From contig NZ_VXKJ01000039.1 in assembly GCF_008693075.1 (NCBI RefSeq), positions 1 to 64,000 of the forward strand: a DNA stretch of 64,000 nucleotides, in the 5' to 3' direction. Source of the stretch: Corynebacterium phocae (GTDB lineage Bacteria; Actinomycetota; Actinomycetes; Mycobacteriales; Mycobacteriaceae). The position numbers and the translations under genes are program-made. The notes beneath the pieces are model-generated. The model was given only the letters and a program-made list of their open reading frames with translations. It was not told where the DNA came from and made no database searches. Shown one piece after another: positions 28,925 through 38,494 of the stretch (position 1 is its first letter; each line of letters begins with the position of its first letter).

Positions 28925-31024
28925 TTAGATCCCGGCGTCTTTAAGCCCGCGCAGCTCTTTTTTCAGCTCCATCACCTCATCGCGTAACCGCCCGGCTAGC
29001 TCGAACTTCAGCTCCTTGGCAGCCGCCCGCATTTGGGCGGTGAGGTCATCTATCAGTTTTTGAACCTCACCGACTGCCATGGAGGAAAGGTCATGCTTTT
29101 CCACAATTGACGCGGGATCGGACGCGTCCGCACCTTCGGATTCCGCCTCCGACTCGTATACCTGGTCTAGGATGTCTGCAATCTTCTTGCGCAGCGGTTG
29201 CGGATCTACGCCGTGTTCCTTGTTGTAGGCAATCTGCTTTTCGCGGCGGCGCTCGGTTTCCTCAATAGCCTGCGCCATGGAGTCGGTGATTTTGTCGGCG
29301 TACATGATGACCTCACCGGAGACGTTACGTGCAGCGCGTCCGATGGTCTGGATGAGCGAGGTGGTTGAACGCAAGAACCCTTCCTTGTCCGCGTCCAAGA
29401 TGGCCACCAAGGAAACTTCCGGAAGGTCCAATCCCTCGCGCAGCAGGTTGATTCCCACCAACACGTCGTATTCGCCCAGGCGCAGCTGGCGGAGCAGCTC
29501 CACGCGCTGCAGCGTGTCAATATCGGAGTGCAAATACCGGACTTTGATCCCGTGTTCTAGGAGGTAGTCCGTGAGGTCTTCGGCCATTCGCTTGGTCAGG
29601 GTGGTGACCAGGATGCGCTCTTGTTTGGCGGTGCGCTGGCGTACTTCATCAATAAGGTCGTCTATCTGCCCCTTGGTGGGTTTCACCGTGACCTTGGGAT
29701 CAACCAGGCCGGTGGGGCGGATGACCTGCTCCACGTACTCTCCCCCGGAGGCTGCCATCTCAAAATTGCCGGGAGTAGCGGACATGTACACGGCTTGACC
29801 CACGCGTTCTTCGAACTCGTCGAAGGTCAGGGGCCGGTTATCCAAAGCGGACGGTAAGCGGAATCCGAATTCCACCAGGTTGCGCTTGCGGGACATATCC
29901 CCTTCAAACATTCCACCTATCTGCGGGACGGTCACGTGAGACTCATCAATGATGGTGAGGAAGTCCTGCGGGAAGTAGTCCAGGAGGGTAGCCGGTGCCG
30001 TGCCGGCCGGGCGGCCGTCAATGTGCCGGGAGTAGTTTTCAATACCGGAGCAAAAACCTACTTGCTCAATCATCTCCAGATCATATTCGGTGCGCATGCG
30101 CAGACGCTGTGCCTCCAGCAGCTTGCCCCGGTTTTCCAGGTCGGCTAAGCGCTCCGCAAGTTCTTCTTTGATGTCGGCCACCGCCTTTTCCATCCGCTCA
30201 GGGCCGGCTACGTAGTGCGTGGCCGGGAAGATCCGCACCTGCTCGACGCGCTCCAACACGTCTCCGGTCAGGGGGTGGATGTAGTAAAGCTCATCAATTT
30301 CGTCTCCGAAGAACTCAATGCGCACCGCGCGTTCCTCGTACGCTGGGATGATATCCACGGTGTCTCCTTTAACGCGGAAGGCACCGCGCGTGAACCCGAT
30401 ATCGTTGCGCTCGTACTGGATATCCACCAGCAGGCGCAAAAAGCGGTCGCGCTCCACTTCCTCCCCCACGGACAAAATGACGGAGCGGTCCAGGTAGGAC
30501 TGCGGCGTTCCCAAGCCGTAGATGCAGGACACGGAGGAGACCACTACCACGTCGCGGCGCGACAGCAGTGCTGATGTGGCGGAGTGCCGCAGCCGCTCTA
30601 CGTCCTCGTTGATGGACGAGTCCTTTTCAATGTAGGTATCCGTCTGCGCGATGTAGGCCTCCGGTTGGTAGTAGTCGTAGTAGGACACAAAGTATTCCAC
30701 CGCGTTATTGGGCAACAGCTCGCGGAGCTCGTTAGCCAGCTGCGCTGCCAAGGTCTTGTTTGGTGCCATAACCAGGGTTGGACGCTGCTGCTTTTCAATC
30801 AACCAGGCCGCAGTGGCAGACTTACCGGTACCGGTGGCGCCCAGGAGGACCACGTCACGCTCGCCTCTGTTCAGCCTTTTATCAAGTTCCTTGATGGCCA
30901 CCGGCTGGTCACCAGAGGGCTGGAATTCCGAGATCACCTCGAATTTACGCGCAGATCTTTCGATCTCCCCTACGGGGCGGTGTTCGGATTCTGGAAGGAT
31001 GGGGTGTTCCGCAGCAAAAGCCAT
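28925..31024 (-). CDS. uvrB: Excinuclease ABC subunit B
   Basis: Helicase-like damage-verification subunit of UvrABC. The 699-residue protein has Walker [17 protein letters not shown] (about 60-75), the damage-contacting beta-hairpin [12 protein letters not shown] (about 114-125), [14 protein letters not shown] (about 358-371), [15 protein letters not shown] (motif VI region), and a C-terminal UVR motif (about 655-690) for UvrC contact. Length is normal. The start at 31024 is 111 bp from the divergent DUF4185 gene. Confidence 0.98.
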   Translation of the reverse strand: MAFAAEHPILPESEHRPVGEIERSARKFEVISEFQPSGDQPVAIKELDKRLNRGERDVVLLGATGTGKSATAAWLIEKQQRPTLVMAPNKTLAAQLANELRELLPNNAVEYFVSYYDYYQPEAYIAQTDTYIEKDSSINEDVERLRHSATSALLSRRDVVVVSSVSCIYGLGTPQSYLDRSVILSVGEEVERDRFLRLLVDIQYERNDIGFTRGAFRVKGDTVDIIPAYEERAVRIEFFGDEIDELYYIHPLTGDVLERVEQVRIFPATHYVAGPERMEKAVADIKEELAERLADLENRGKLLEAQRLRMRTEYDLEMIEQVGFCSGIENYSRHIDGRPAGTAPATLLDYFPQDFLTIIDESHVTVPQIGGMFEGDMSRKRNLVEFGFRLPSALDNRPLTFDEFEERVGQAVYMSATPGNFEMAASGGEYVEQVIRPTGLVDPKVTVKPTKGQIDDLIDEVRQRTAKQERILVTTLTKRMAEDLTDYLLEHGIKVRYLHSDIDTLQRVELLRQLRLGEYDVLVGINLLREGLDLPEVSLVAILDADKEGFLRSTTSLIQTIGRAARNVSGEVIMYADKITDSMAQAIEETERRREKQIAYNKEHGVDPQPLRKKIADILDQVYESEAESEGADASDPASIVEKHDLSSMAVGEVQKLIDDLTAQMRAAAKELKFELAGRLRDEVMELKKELRGLKDAGI

Positions 31025-31134
31025 GCCTTAAGCATAGCCGGGCTAGGGACATCGCTTAAAAACTCCACACCAGGGGTAATCCGCGTGCCGTGGCGGTAGG
31101 TAAAGCGGTGCCAAGGAGTTTAAGCTTAGAGACT

Positions 31135-32463
31135 ATGTCTATTCCCCGGCCTTTAATCCTGGCAGTCTCCGCGCTGCTTGTCCCTGTCCCTGCCCTTGTG
31201 CCCGGCTTAGTTCCGGTGGCTAACGCCCAGCTGTGCAGCGAACAATCCGTACGCCCCTTTGTCACCGGATCTCCAGCACAGCCCAGCAACCCAGTTTTCG
31301 CAGCTTCTAGCGGTTCCTCCTGGTTTGGGTCCGGTTCTTCAAGCGCGCAGCCGGCACCCAAAGCGGTCCCGCCGGCGCTCATTAGCGACGGCCCCACCCG
31401 CTCCCTCCAGTTTATTACCGGCCCCACCTCCCCGGACCAGACTCACAGCCGCTGGGGTATTACCTCCACCGACCTGGGGGTGGCCTACGCTGATGGGGCC
31501 ACCACGTATTTGGCGTTTGGTGACACCGGGAAGTGCGCACCGAACAATGAGTTTTGGCGATCCAACGTCCTGGCCCGAACTAACGACCGCAACTTTGGCG
31601 ACGGCCTGACTCTTACTCAGGCACTCACGCCCAAGGGTTGGTCTGCTGACGGCGACGCCCGGGAATTTATTGGCTCCCGCAAGGAAGACAACGTGGAAAT
31701 GACCACCATCCCTACCGCTGGGATTGTGGTTGACGGAATACACTACGTGGACTACATGTCCGTGCGGCACTGGGGTGCCCCGGGCCAGTGGGACACCAAC
31801 TACGCCGCCACCGTGACCTCAACGGACGGCGCAAACTGGTCAATTTCCCCCGGTTCTGTGCGCAACAACGGGCTGCCCGCATTAACGCCTGACGGCTCGG
31901 CTTTTGATTTGGGCTACGACCGCCTGCAGATGGCTGCTTTTGTTGAGCCCCATTTTGCGGATGAGGGTGACTACATCTACAGGTTGTCCACGCCAAACGG
32001 ACGCTTTGGCAGCGCTTACCTCTCCCGGGCTGCCCGCGCGCAATTCCCGGACGAGGACGCCTTTGAGTACTGGGATGGTGATAGGTGGACCTCCAGCCCC
32101 GCGGACTTGCTATTGCCTAAAGCCGCCATTTTTGGGCCTAGGGTCTCCGAGCTTTCGGTGACCTATAACTCTTATTTGAACCTCTACGTCGCCATGTACC
32201 TCCATGAGGGCAAGGGTATGGTGGTGCGCACCGCACCGCGCCTGAACGGACCATGGTCTGCAGAACGCCTGCTGATTGCCCAGTCCACCATCCCGCAGCT
32301 GTACGGCGGCTTCATTGTCCCTGGCCAGGATGACCAACACCTCTACTACGTGATGAGTACGTTCGATGATTACAACGTCTACTTCATGCGCACGGACCTG
32401 GACTTCGCGCTGAAGCACAACCTCACCACCGACAACATCACGGTGGATGAGGTCATTAATTAG
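31135..32463 (+). CDS. Secreted DUF4185 protein, candidate endo-D-arabinanase (GH183-like)
   Basis: A 442-residue exported protein with a signal peptide (MSIPRPLILAVSALLVPVPA, cleaved near ANA, residue 31) and a DUF4185 domain spanning most of the rest (GITSTDLGVAYADGATTYLAFGDTG; VDGIHYVDYMSVRHWG; YGGFIVPGQ). DUF4185 members from mycobacteria include the GH183 endo-D-arabinanases, so this protein may trim cell-wall arabinogalactan or arabinomannan in the envelope. Acidic residues in AFGDTGKC are candidates for catalysis. The ATG 31135 start gives a clean signal peptide, but the best Shine-Dalgarno AAGGAG is 16 nt away. It lies divergent to uvrB and converges on coaE. Confidence 0.8.
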   Translation: MSIPRPLILAVSALLVPVPALVPGLVPVANAQLCSEQSVRPFVTGSPAQPSNPVFAASSGSSWFGSGSSSAQPAPKAVPPALISDGPTRSLQFITGPTSPDQTHSRWGITSTDLGVAYADGATTYLAFGDTGKCAPNNEFWRSNVLARTNDRNFGDGLTLTQALTPKGWSADGDAREFIGSRKEDNVEMTTIPTAGIVVDGIHYVDYMSVRHWGAPGQWDTNYAATVTSTDGANWSISPGSVRNNGLPALTPDGSAFDLGYDRLQMAAFVEPHFADEGDYIYRLSTPNGRFGSAYLSRAARAQFPDEDAFEYWDGDRWTSSPADLLLPKAAIFGPRVSELSVTYNSYLNLYVAMYLHEGKGMVVRTAPRLNGPWSAERLLIAQSTIPQLYGGFIVPGQDDQHLYYVMSTFDDYNVYFMRTDLDFALKHNLTTDNITVDEVIN

Positions 32464-32503
32464 CCTTAGCGTCCGGGGCACCATACCGTGACCACGCCGG
32501 GGA

Positions 32504-33100
32504 CTAGGCGGCCTCTATCTGCTTGACTACCCGGGCCACCTGCGCCTCCAAGGCGTCGCGTGGCCCGTTGTTGTCAATGACAAAGGTGGCGGCTGCCAGC
32601 CGCTCACTGTCCGGGATCTGGCGGCCGATGCGCGCGCGGGCATCGGCTTCTTTCAGCCCCCGTGAGGCCACCAACCTGCGCACGCGTTCTTCGGGTTCAA
32701 CATCAACCACGATGACCTCGTCCATATCCTTATGCTGACCTTTGTCTACCAGCAGCGGCATGTCATAGACGCAAAACTTCTTACCCCCCGCGCGCGCAGC
32801 TGCGAAGCGCTGTTGGGTAATCTCCGCTATCCGCGGGTGCGTGATGGCGTTTAGCCGGGAGGTGGATTCCTGGGTGGCAAAAGCGCGTTCGGCGAGCACC
32901 GCCCGGTCTAGCTGCCCGCTGCAGTCAAGGATATCCTGACCAAATTCCGCAGCTAGTTCTTCCAACGCGGGCTGGCCGGGTTCCACGATTTCCCTGGCAA
33001 TTTTATCAGCGTCCACAACTTCCCAGCCGTGGCTGGCCAGAAGCTGCGCCACCGTAGATTTTCCACTACCAATTCCGCCGGTAAGCCCTATGAGTTTCAT
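32504..33100 (-). CDS. coaE: Dephospho-CoA kinase
   Basis: Last step of CoA synthesis: phosphorylates dephospho-CoA at the 3' ribose. The 198-residue product starts MKLIGLTGGIGSGKSTVAQLL with the P-loop GGIGSGKST, followed by DADKIAREIVEPG (about 31-43) and a lid segment. The open frame extends to 33223, but ATG 33100 at the conserved N-terminus is the start. It lies 11 bp downstream of the antiterminator gene on the same strand, so PTS antitermination could affect coaE expression. Confidence 0.96.
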   Translation of the reverse strand: MKLIGLTGGIGSGKSTVAQLLASHGWEVVDADKIAREIVEPGQPALEELAAEFGQDILDCSGQLDRAVLAERAFATQESTSRLNAITHPRIAEITQQRFAAARAGGKKFCVYDMPLLVDKGQHKDMDEVIVVDVEPEERVRRLVASRGLKEADARARIGRQIPDSERLAAATFVIDNNGPRDALEAQVARVVKQIEAA

Positions 33101-33111
33101 GCCCACCAAGA

Positions 33112-33966
33112 CTACTGCGTAGGTGCCAGCCGTGCGATGTGCAACGCCAGGTACGCAAGCTCGTCCCCCGTGAGACTGGCGTCTAGGCGCAGCTCCAACA
33201 AGCTTTCCAAAATGCCCGCGCACTCCGCAGCCTGCGGGTAGCTTTCCATGATGGCGTCCGCCACGGCAGAATGCTCCGAAGTTAGCTGCCCGTGCTGGGC
33301 AATACGCACAAAGAGGTAGCGCAGATGAGTGATAAAGCGGGCAACACTCACCGTGGTGGAGTCCAGGTGCTCCCCGTAGAAACTAGAGACCACGTCTATG
33401 ATCTGCTGAATAAGCCCGGTCATCTTGTAAGTGTAGGACAGGTCCCCGGTGGAAAAACCGGCATTGACCAGGTGCAGGGTAAGCGCCACGGCCTCATCTT
33501 GGGGAAGCGGGATATCCATCTTTTGGTTAATTTCTTCCAAAAGCTGCCCAGCTAGCCGGTAGTCATCTCCGTAGAGGTGCTCAACTTCGGCGCGCAGCGG
33601 GTAGGCCACGTGGTCACCGTTGGCGTGACGCCTGACCGCCATGGAGATATGGTCTGCGACCGCCACAACAAAAGTGAGCCTCTCACTGAGCTTCGCAGGG
33701 AATTCAGCCGCCACCATGGCTTCCACCACTAAGCGCACGAATACCGGTGGGACGGCGGCAAGCATTTCAGCGGCGTGATCAGGATCGCGCCCGTCCATGG
33801 AAACAAAGACCTTGACCACCTTGTCAGGGTCAATAGTCTGGCCTTGCTTCATCCCGAAGCCCACACCCCGGCCAGTAACAATAACTTCGTCGCCTTGGTC
33901 CGCAGAGGGTAAACCCTCCCGGCGGGCCAAGACGACGTTGTTGTTTAATACCCTTAGAACTTTCAT
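33112..33966 (-). CDS. BglG/LicT/GlcT-family transcription antiterminator
   Basis: An RNA-binding regulator of 284 residues. The N-terminal CAT RNA-binding domain (MKVLRVLNNNVVLARREG...EVIVTGRGVGFG, about 1-56) is followed by two PTS-regulation domains: PRD1 (about 70-170, with conserved His in VADHISMA and VEHLYGDDY) and PRD2 (about 175-284, with His in ITHLRYLF and YLALHIARL). Such proteins bind a RAT hairpin to block a terminator when their sugar is present and are switched off by EIIB phosphorylation. A matching RAT precedes the PTS gene 27 bp upstream of this one. It resembles LicT/BglG more than a repressor. Confidence 0.93.
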   Translation of the reverse strand: MKVLRVLNNNVVLARREGLPSADQGDEVIVTGRGVGFGMKQGQTIDPDKVVKVFVSMDGRDPDHAAEMLAAVPPVFVRLVVEAMVAAEFPAKLSERLTFVVAVADHISMAVRRHANGDHVAYPLRAEVEHLYGDDYRLAGQLLEEINQKMDIPLPQDEAVALTLHLVNAGFSTGDLSYTYKMTGLIQQIIDVVSSFYGEHLDSTTVSVARFITHLRYLFVRIAQHGQLTSEHSAVADAIMESYPQAAECAGILESLLELRLDASLTGDELAYLALHIARLAPTQ

Positions 33967-33992
33967 TAGGTATTATTCTAGCGTTTTAATGC

Positions 33993-36107
33993 TTAAGTAC
34001 GAACTGAAATGACGCTGTCACCCAAGCGAACTTCTCCTGGGGCGGCAGGGTTAACAGAATCCAGTTTCTTGGTGTTAGTAACCGTACAGATCACGGTGTT
34101 GTCATAACCTGCTGCGCGAACGGCGTCCAGGTCGAACTCAGCAAGAACCTGTCCGGCTTCAACGCGGTCGCGCTTGGCAACCTTGGGGGTGAAGCCTTCA
34201 CCCTTCATCTTCACGGTGTCAATACCAATGTGGACAAGGATCTCCACGCCGTCATCAGTCTTGATGCCGTAGGCGTGGCCGGATTTCATAGCACTGGCAA
34301 TAACGCCGGATACTGGGGAAACTACGGTGCCGTTGGCAGGTACTACGCCAACGCCCTTACCCAGGGTCTCAGAAGCAAAAGCGGCGTCATCAACATCTGA
34401 AAGGGCAACCACGCGGCCCTCGACTGGGGTAACAACTTCCACGGTGGTAGAAACTGGCCTTTCAGCGAGTGCTGTAGCGCCACCGGCTGCGGTAGCACCA
34501 GCGGCGGTAGCACCGGAAGAAGCGCCGGCAACCGGTGCCAGGGGTGCGTTGTCAGAAACCTCAGGCGCTGCAGGAGCGGTGGTGATTGCGGTGTCCCCAT
34601 TAGCAGCAGCGTTAGCCGCAGCAATGCGGGCACGGGACTCTTCACGCTCTTCCGGCGTGCGGTAGTCGGTAACCACGATAAGAATCATCGAGGTGAAGAA
34701 GGCAACTGCAATGGCAATCGCGTAAGTAAGCATGGGGCTAAAGACCGAGATGGTCAGCAGGGACGTAAACGCGAAGGCGCTGGTCTTAACGCCGTCGGTA
34801 GGAATACCCAGGATGGCAACGGTAAGGCCACCGGCAAAACAACCGACCAGCATACGCGGGTAGACGCGCTTGAAGCGCAGGTGAATACCGTAGAGGGAAG
34901 GCTCGGAGATACCACCGAAGAGGCCAGCGGCCAGTGCGGAGGCAGAAGTCTGACGCATTTCCAGATCCTTGTCACGGATGGACAGGAAGAGCACACCGGC
35001 GGTAGCGCCGAAACAAGCGAAGTTCCAGGCGCCCATTGGGCCCTGAATGAAGTCGTAACCCAGAGTCTGGATGTTGATGAGCATCAAAGCGTTCAAAGGC
35101 CAGTGCAGGCCCAGCGGAACCAGGAATGGGAACAACATAGGAATAGCGATTGCAAAGACGAACGGAGCGTTGCTGTTCATCCAAGCCAAACCGGCACCAA
35201 TGCCGGTACCCAGCCAAATACCCAGGGGGCCAATGACAAATGCGGTCAAAGGAATAACCACCAGCAGGGTCAAGAATGGAACGAAGACCATGTGAACGGA
35301 GGTCGGAATAACCTTCTGCAAAGCCTTGTAGATAAGGGCGGCAACCGCAGTCATCATCAAAGGAACGAAGACGTTTCCGCCGTAGCTTGGAAGGGTCATA
35401 TCCAGGCCGAAGATAGGCACGGAACAAACCTCGGTACCCAACGTAGCGTTGGTGATACAAGTGGTAGCCGCGTTGTCCTTCAGGCCGGTGAAGGCCGGGG
35501 TCATCAGCGCGCCCATTACAACGGCTGGTACCCAGGGGTCAATACGGAGTTTCTTACCCGCGTTATAGGCCACCATGATGGGGAGGAAGTAGAACACTGC
35601 GTTCCACATCGCGTCCACGAAGACCCAGCCTGCAGCTTTGTCGTCTGCACGGAAGTCCACAAGCTTCAACGCGTCAAGGACAGCGGTGAAGGCGATGATC
35701 AAAGACGCGCCAAGCAGCACGCCGAGGATGGGACGGAACGAGTCTGAGAGGTACTCGAAGAATACGTCCATGCCCGGGATTTTGCCCTTGGACTTTGCGC
35801 GGGCGGCAGCCTTGACGTCGTCGTTAGACGGTTCACCGTTGCCCTTCATTGCGGGCAAAGAACGGATATCGTCATAGACGCTGGAGACGTTACCGCCAAT
35901 AATTACCTGATAGTTGCGTGCGCCTTGTGGCACTGCGCCCATCACGCCGGGGTGCGAGTCAAGGGCTTCCTTGTTAACAATGGAAGCGTCATTGAGATCG
36001 AAACGCAAGCGCGTGGCACAGTGAGTAAAGGAATTCACGTTGCTAGGTCCACCAACCGCATCCAAGATATCTTGGGCGGTTTGGCGAGAAGTAGTGCTCA
36101 TAGCCAT
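33993..36107 (-). CDS. PTS sugar transporter EIIBCA (glucose/beta-glucoside type)
   Basis: A 704-residue phosphotransferase permease with domains in the order B-C-A: EIIB (about 1-90) with the phosphorylated Cys in NSFTHCATRLRF (about 25-36); EIIC (about 110-470) with about ten hydrophobic segments and the conserved PFLVPLGLHWPLNA and GGISEPSLYGIH; an Ala/Thr-rich linker (about 510-560); and EIIA (about 565-700) with the active His in VEILVHIGIDTVKMKGEGF. It closely resembles corynebacterial PtsG and BglF and occupies the position I recall for ptsG in C. glutamicum, between rpsA and coaE. An adjacent antiterminator and RAT are more typical of bgl genes. No phospho-beta-glucosidase gene is nearby, so glucose is my first guess. 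Confidence 0.93.
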   Translation of the reverse strand: MAMSTTSRQTAQDILDAVGGPSNVNSFTHCATRLRFDLNDASIVNKEALDSHPGVMGAVPQGARNYQVIIGGNVSSVYDDIRSLPAMKGNGEPSNDDVKAAARAKSKGKIPGMDVFFEYLSDSFRPILGVLLGASLIIAFTAVLDALKLVDFRADDKAAGWVFVDAMWNAVFYFLPIMVAYNAGKKLRIDPWVPAVVMGALMTPAFTGLKDNAATTCITNATLGTEVCSVPIFGLDMTLPSYGGNVFVPLMMTAVAALIYKALQKVIPTSVHMVFVPFLTLLVVIPLTAFVIGPLGIWLGTGIGAGLAWMNSNAPFVFAIAIPMLFPFLVPLGLHWPLNALMLINIQTLGYDFIQGPMGAWNFACFGATAGVLFLSIRDKDLEMRQTSASALAAGLFGGISEPSLYGIHLRFKRVYPRMLVGCFAGGLTVAILGIPTDGVKTSAFAFTSLLTISVFSPMLTYAIAIAVAFFTSMILIVVTDYRTPEEREESRARIAAANAAANGDTAITTAPAAPEVSDNAPLAPVAGASSGATAAGATAAGGATALAERPVSTTVEVVTPVEGRVVALSDVDDAAFASETLGKGVGVVPANGTVVSPVSGVIASAMKSGHAYGIKTDDGVEILVHIGIDTVKMKGEGFTPKVAKRDRVEAGQVLAEFDLDAVRAAGYDNTVICTVTNTKKLDSVNPAAPGEVRLGDSVISVRT

Positions 36108-36136
36108 AAACCTTCTTAGTTAGATGAGAATGAGAA

Positions 36137-36178
36137 AAGACCTGAGGAAGCCGCGCGAAAGCGACTACCTCAGGTCTT
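36137..36178 (-). terminator. Conditional terminator in the PTS leader
   Basis: An 11-bp perfect inverted repeat (36137-36147 with 36168-36178) with a second small GC hairpin inside its loop; on the minus strand it is followed by TTTTCTCATT. It overlaps the 3' end of the RAT site by six bases (36173-36178), so RAT folding and terminator folding exclude one another. Confidence 0.9.
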
Positions 36179-36201
36179 GCCTCAATAAAGAGTAACAACC
36201 C
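36173..36201 (-). promoter_or_regulatory. Ribonucleic antiterminator (RAT) of the PTS operon
   Basis: The 29-nt minus-strand element starts GGGTTGTTACT, has a variable loop core CTTTATTG, and ends AGGCAAGACC. It matches the BglG/LicT RAT pattern GGATTGTTACT...AGGCAAAACC in length and at nearly all conserved positions. It lies between the promoter and the EIIBCA start and overlaps the terminator stem. Confidence 0.93.
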
Positions 36202-36237
36202 TGTTACCAGTTGTCTGTGCAACCGGGGTTGCAACGA

Positions 36238-36266
36238 ATACTACACCGAAAGACTGGCATAAGCAA
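36238..36266 (-). promoter_or_regulatory. PTS operon promoter
   Basis: TTGCTT (36266-36261), 17 nt, TAGTAT (36243-36238) on the minus strand. The predicted start near 36231 lies about 30 nt before the RAT. A partial palindrome GTTGCAACCCCGGTTGCA overlaps the start region and may be an operator for another regulator. Confidence 0.8.
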
Positions 36267-36289
36267 GAACCGTCACAAAATTCCTGGAC

Positions 36290-36540
36290 TGAGGGGTTTC
36301 CCACTCGATTCCTTTCCACCCCACTCCCCGCACTCCACTCCCCTACACCCCATTCCCCCACACTCCCTCTGCACTCCCTCCGCACTCCCTCCGCACTCCC
36401 CCACGCGGTTGCACACCAGCACAGCCCCGGAGCGCAAGCCCGCAGGAGGAAATGAGGATCGGGAACTCAGGGAACCAGGAAACCTAGTCCGCTCCAGCCA
36501 CGATCTCTTGAAACCGCCCCCTATCCAGACCACAGCGAAG
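36290..36540. repeat. Gene-free spacer with CACTCCC repeats
   Basis: No gene is seen between the PTS promoter and the rpsA terminator. From about 36318 to 36402 an irregular tandem array based on CACTCCC(T/C)(C/T)(T/C)G, about 7-11 bp per unit, covers roughly 80 bp. The rest of the spacer shows nothing I can support. Confidence 0.75.
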
Positions 36541-36580
36541 CCCCGCCTGCCCTCCCAATAAACGGGAAGGCGGCGGGGCT
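36538..36580 (-). terminator. Probable terminator downstream of rpsA
   Basis: An interrupted GC-rich hairpin (AGCCCCGCC at the outer stem, 36539-36580) without a strong T run. Two further hairpins lie between it and the rpsA stop: CTAGGCCAC-CTA-GTGGCCTAG (36595-36615) and TCAGG...CCTGA (about 36629-36643). Confidence 0.5.
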
Positions 36581-36644
36581 AAGCATTGGTTCTACTAGGC
36601 CACCTAGTGGCCTAGACCAGTGACTAAATCAGGTTGAGCCTGAC

Positions 36645-38102
36645 TTAGTTGCCGGCCAGCTTGTCGCGAAGGGCAGCAAGCTGCTCGTCGGAAGCTAGGG
36701 AACCAGCGGACTCTGATTCGTTGGACGCCGGAGCTGCATCATTCGACTCAGAGGAGTAGTTGGAGGAATCCTGGTTCTCAGCGGCCTCAGCAGCAGCGGC
36801 GCGGTTGCGCTCGATCTGTGCGGAGTGCAGCTGGAAGCGGCGCTCGGACTCAGCGTAGCGAGCCTCCCAAGCCTGACGCTGCTCGTCGAAGCCTTCCTTC
36901 CACTCGTTGGTCTCAGCATCGAAGCCTTCTGGGAAGACGTAGTTGCCCTGCTCGTCGTAAGAGTCAGCCATGCCGTACTTGGATGGATCGAACTCTTCGG
37001 TGTAGTCCTCATCAGCCTGCTTGACGGACAAGGAGATACGACGACGCTCGAGGTCGATGTCGATGACCTTGACCATAACTTCCTGGCCAACGGTGACAAC
37101 CTGGTCCGGGACCTCCACGTGGCGCTGAGCCAGCTCGGAGATGTGGACGAGGCCTTCGATTCCTTCTTCGACGCGAACGAACGCACCGAAAGGAACCAGC
37201 TTGGTGACCTTGCCTGGCACGATCTGGCCCACAGCGTGGGTGCGTGCGAATACGCGCCAAGGATCTTCCTGGGTAGCCTTCAGGGACAGGGAAACGCGCT
37301 CGCGGTCTAGATCAACGTCTAGGACCTCAACGGTTACCTCATCACCGACGGTGACAACCTCGGATGGGTGATCGATGTGCTTCCAGGACAGCTCAGAGAC
37401 GTGAACCAGACCGTCTACGCCGCCCAGGTCCACGAAGGCACCGAAGTTGACGATGGAAGAGACAACGCCCTTGCGGACCTGGCCCTTCTGCAGCTGGTGC
37501 AGGAACTCAGAGCGAACCTCAGACTGGGTCTGCTCCAGGAACTCACGGCGGGACAGGACAACGTTGTTGCGCTGCTTGTCCAGCTCGATGATCTTGGCTT
37601 CAAGCTGCTGACCGATGTATGGCTCCAGGTCGCGAACGCGACGCATTTCCACCAGGGAAGCTGGGAGGAAGCCACGCAGGCCGATATCCAGGATGAGGCC
37701 GCCCTTGACAACCTCGATAACGGTACCGGTAACTGGCTCTTCCTTGGCCTGAAGCTCCTCGATGGCGCCCCATGCACGCTCGTACTGTGCGCGCTTCTTG
37801 GACAGAATCAGACGGCCTTCTTTGTCCTCTTTGGTGAGAACAAGTGCGTCGATGGTGTCGCCGACCTCGACGACCTCATCGGGATCGACGTCATGCTTGA
37901 TGGAAAGCTCGCGGGACGGAATGACGCCCTCGGTCTTGTATCCAATGTCAAGCAGTACCTCGTCATGGTCAACCTTGACAACGGTACCTTCAACGATGTC
38001 ACCATCATTGAAGTACTTGATGGTTGCGTCAACGGCTGCGAGGAAATCCTCAGCGGTTCCGATGTCGTTGATCGCAACCTGAGGGGTTTTAGAAGATGGC
38101 AT
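36645..38102 (-). CDS. rpsA: 30S ribosomal protein S1
   Basis: mRNA-binding ribosomal protein. The 485-residue product matches corynebacterial S1 in length and has four S1 (OB-fold) repeats, e.g. GDIVEGTVVKVDHDEVLLDIG (about 36-56), VTGTVIEVVKGGLILDIG, RKGVVSSIVNFGAFVDLGGVDGLVHVSELSW (about 208-238) and VPGKVTKLVPFGAFVRVEEGIEGLVHISELA. The tail is Glu/Ser/Ala-rich. The start at 38102 has GGAG 9 nt upstream; the frame open to 38345 is leader sequence. Confidence 0.97.
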   Translation of the reverse strand: MPSSKTPQVAINDIGTAEDFLAAVDATIKYFNDGDIVEGTVVKVDHDEVLLDIGYKTEGVIPSRELSIKHDVDPDEVVEVGDTIDALVLTKEDKEGRLILSKKRAQYERAWGAIEELQAKEEPVTGTVIEVVKGGLILDIGLRGFLPASLVEMRRVRDLEPYIGQQLEAKIIELDKQRNNVVLSRREFLEQTQSEVRSEFLHQLQKGQVRKGVVSSIVNFGAFVDLGGVDGLVHVSELSWKHIDHPSEVVTVGDEVTVEVLDVDLDRERVSLSLKATQEDPWRVFARTHAVGQIVPGKVTKLVPFGAFVRVEEGIEGLVHISELAQRHVEVPDQVVTVGQEVMVKVIDIDLERRRISLSVKQADEDYTEEFDPSKYGMADSYDEQGNYVFPEGFDAETNEWKEGFDEQRQAWEARYAESERRFQLHSAQIERNRAAAAEAAENQDSSNYSSESNDAAPASNESESAGSLASDEQLAALRDKLAGN

Positions 38103-38289
38103 TAATTTATGCTCCGAAATTTCGTGGGAGGTAGTATTTGGACATGTACGCATCATCTCAAAACGCCCAGCGTACTGGGTGAATTTTGATCCCGCCGTTG
38201 CGGCTTCGAGGTTCTCCCACGCTAACCGGGAATACCGCACGACATAGACACGCTCGAACAATCGTATATTAACCCAGCTCAACCCGCAA
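38103..38289 (-). promoter_or_regulatory. rpsA promoter and 150-nt leader
   Basis: TTGCGG (38289-38284), 17 nt, TACGAT (38266-38261) predicts transcription from near 38254 and a leader of about 150 nt. The leader contains one modest hairpin (GCCCAG-CGTA-CTGGGT, about 38164-38179). The rest of the 390-bp gap up to the RDD gene shows nothing else I can support. Confidence 0.55.
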
Positions 38290-38494
38290 ATTTGGCGCGC
38301 CAATAGAGTCCACAACCCCTCCGCCCCAACTGGTTGCCGCCACATGGGTCACACGACTTACCGCAGTTACCATGTTCACCACGGTTACGCAGCAAGCCGG
38401 GACACTACTAGAATCTCACCAAGACCGTTTAATTCCCCAGAGCATTGGGCCCCCAAAGCAATAATTTTTCCCGCAAGCCCAAGATAGGATCCCC

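Noticed and set aside
22790..31134. SOS (LexA) boxes upstream of uvrA and uvrB
   Set aside because: I looked for GAAC-N4-GTTC-like palindromes in both upstream regions and found none convincing.
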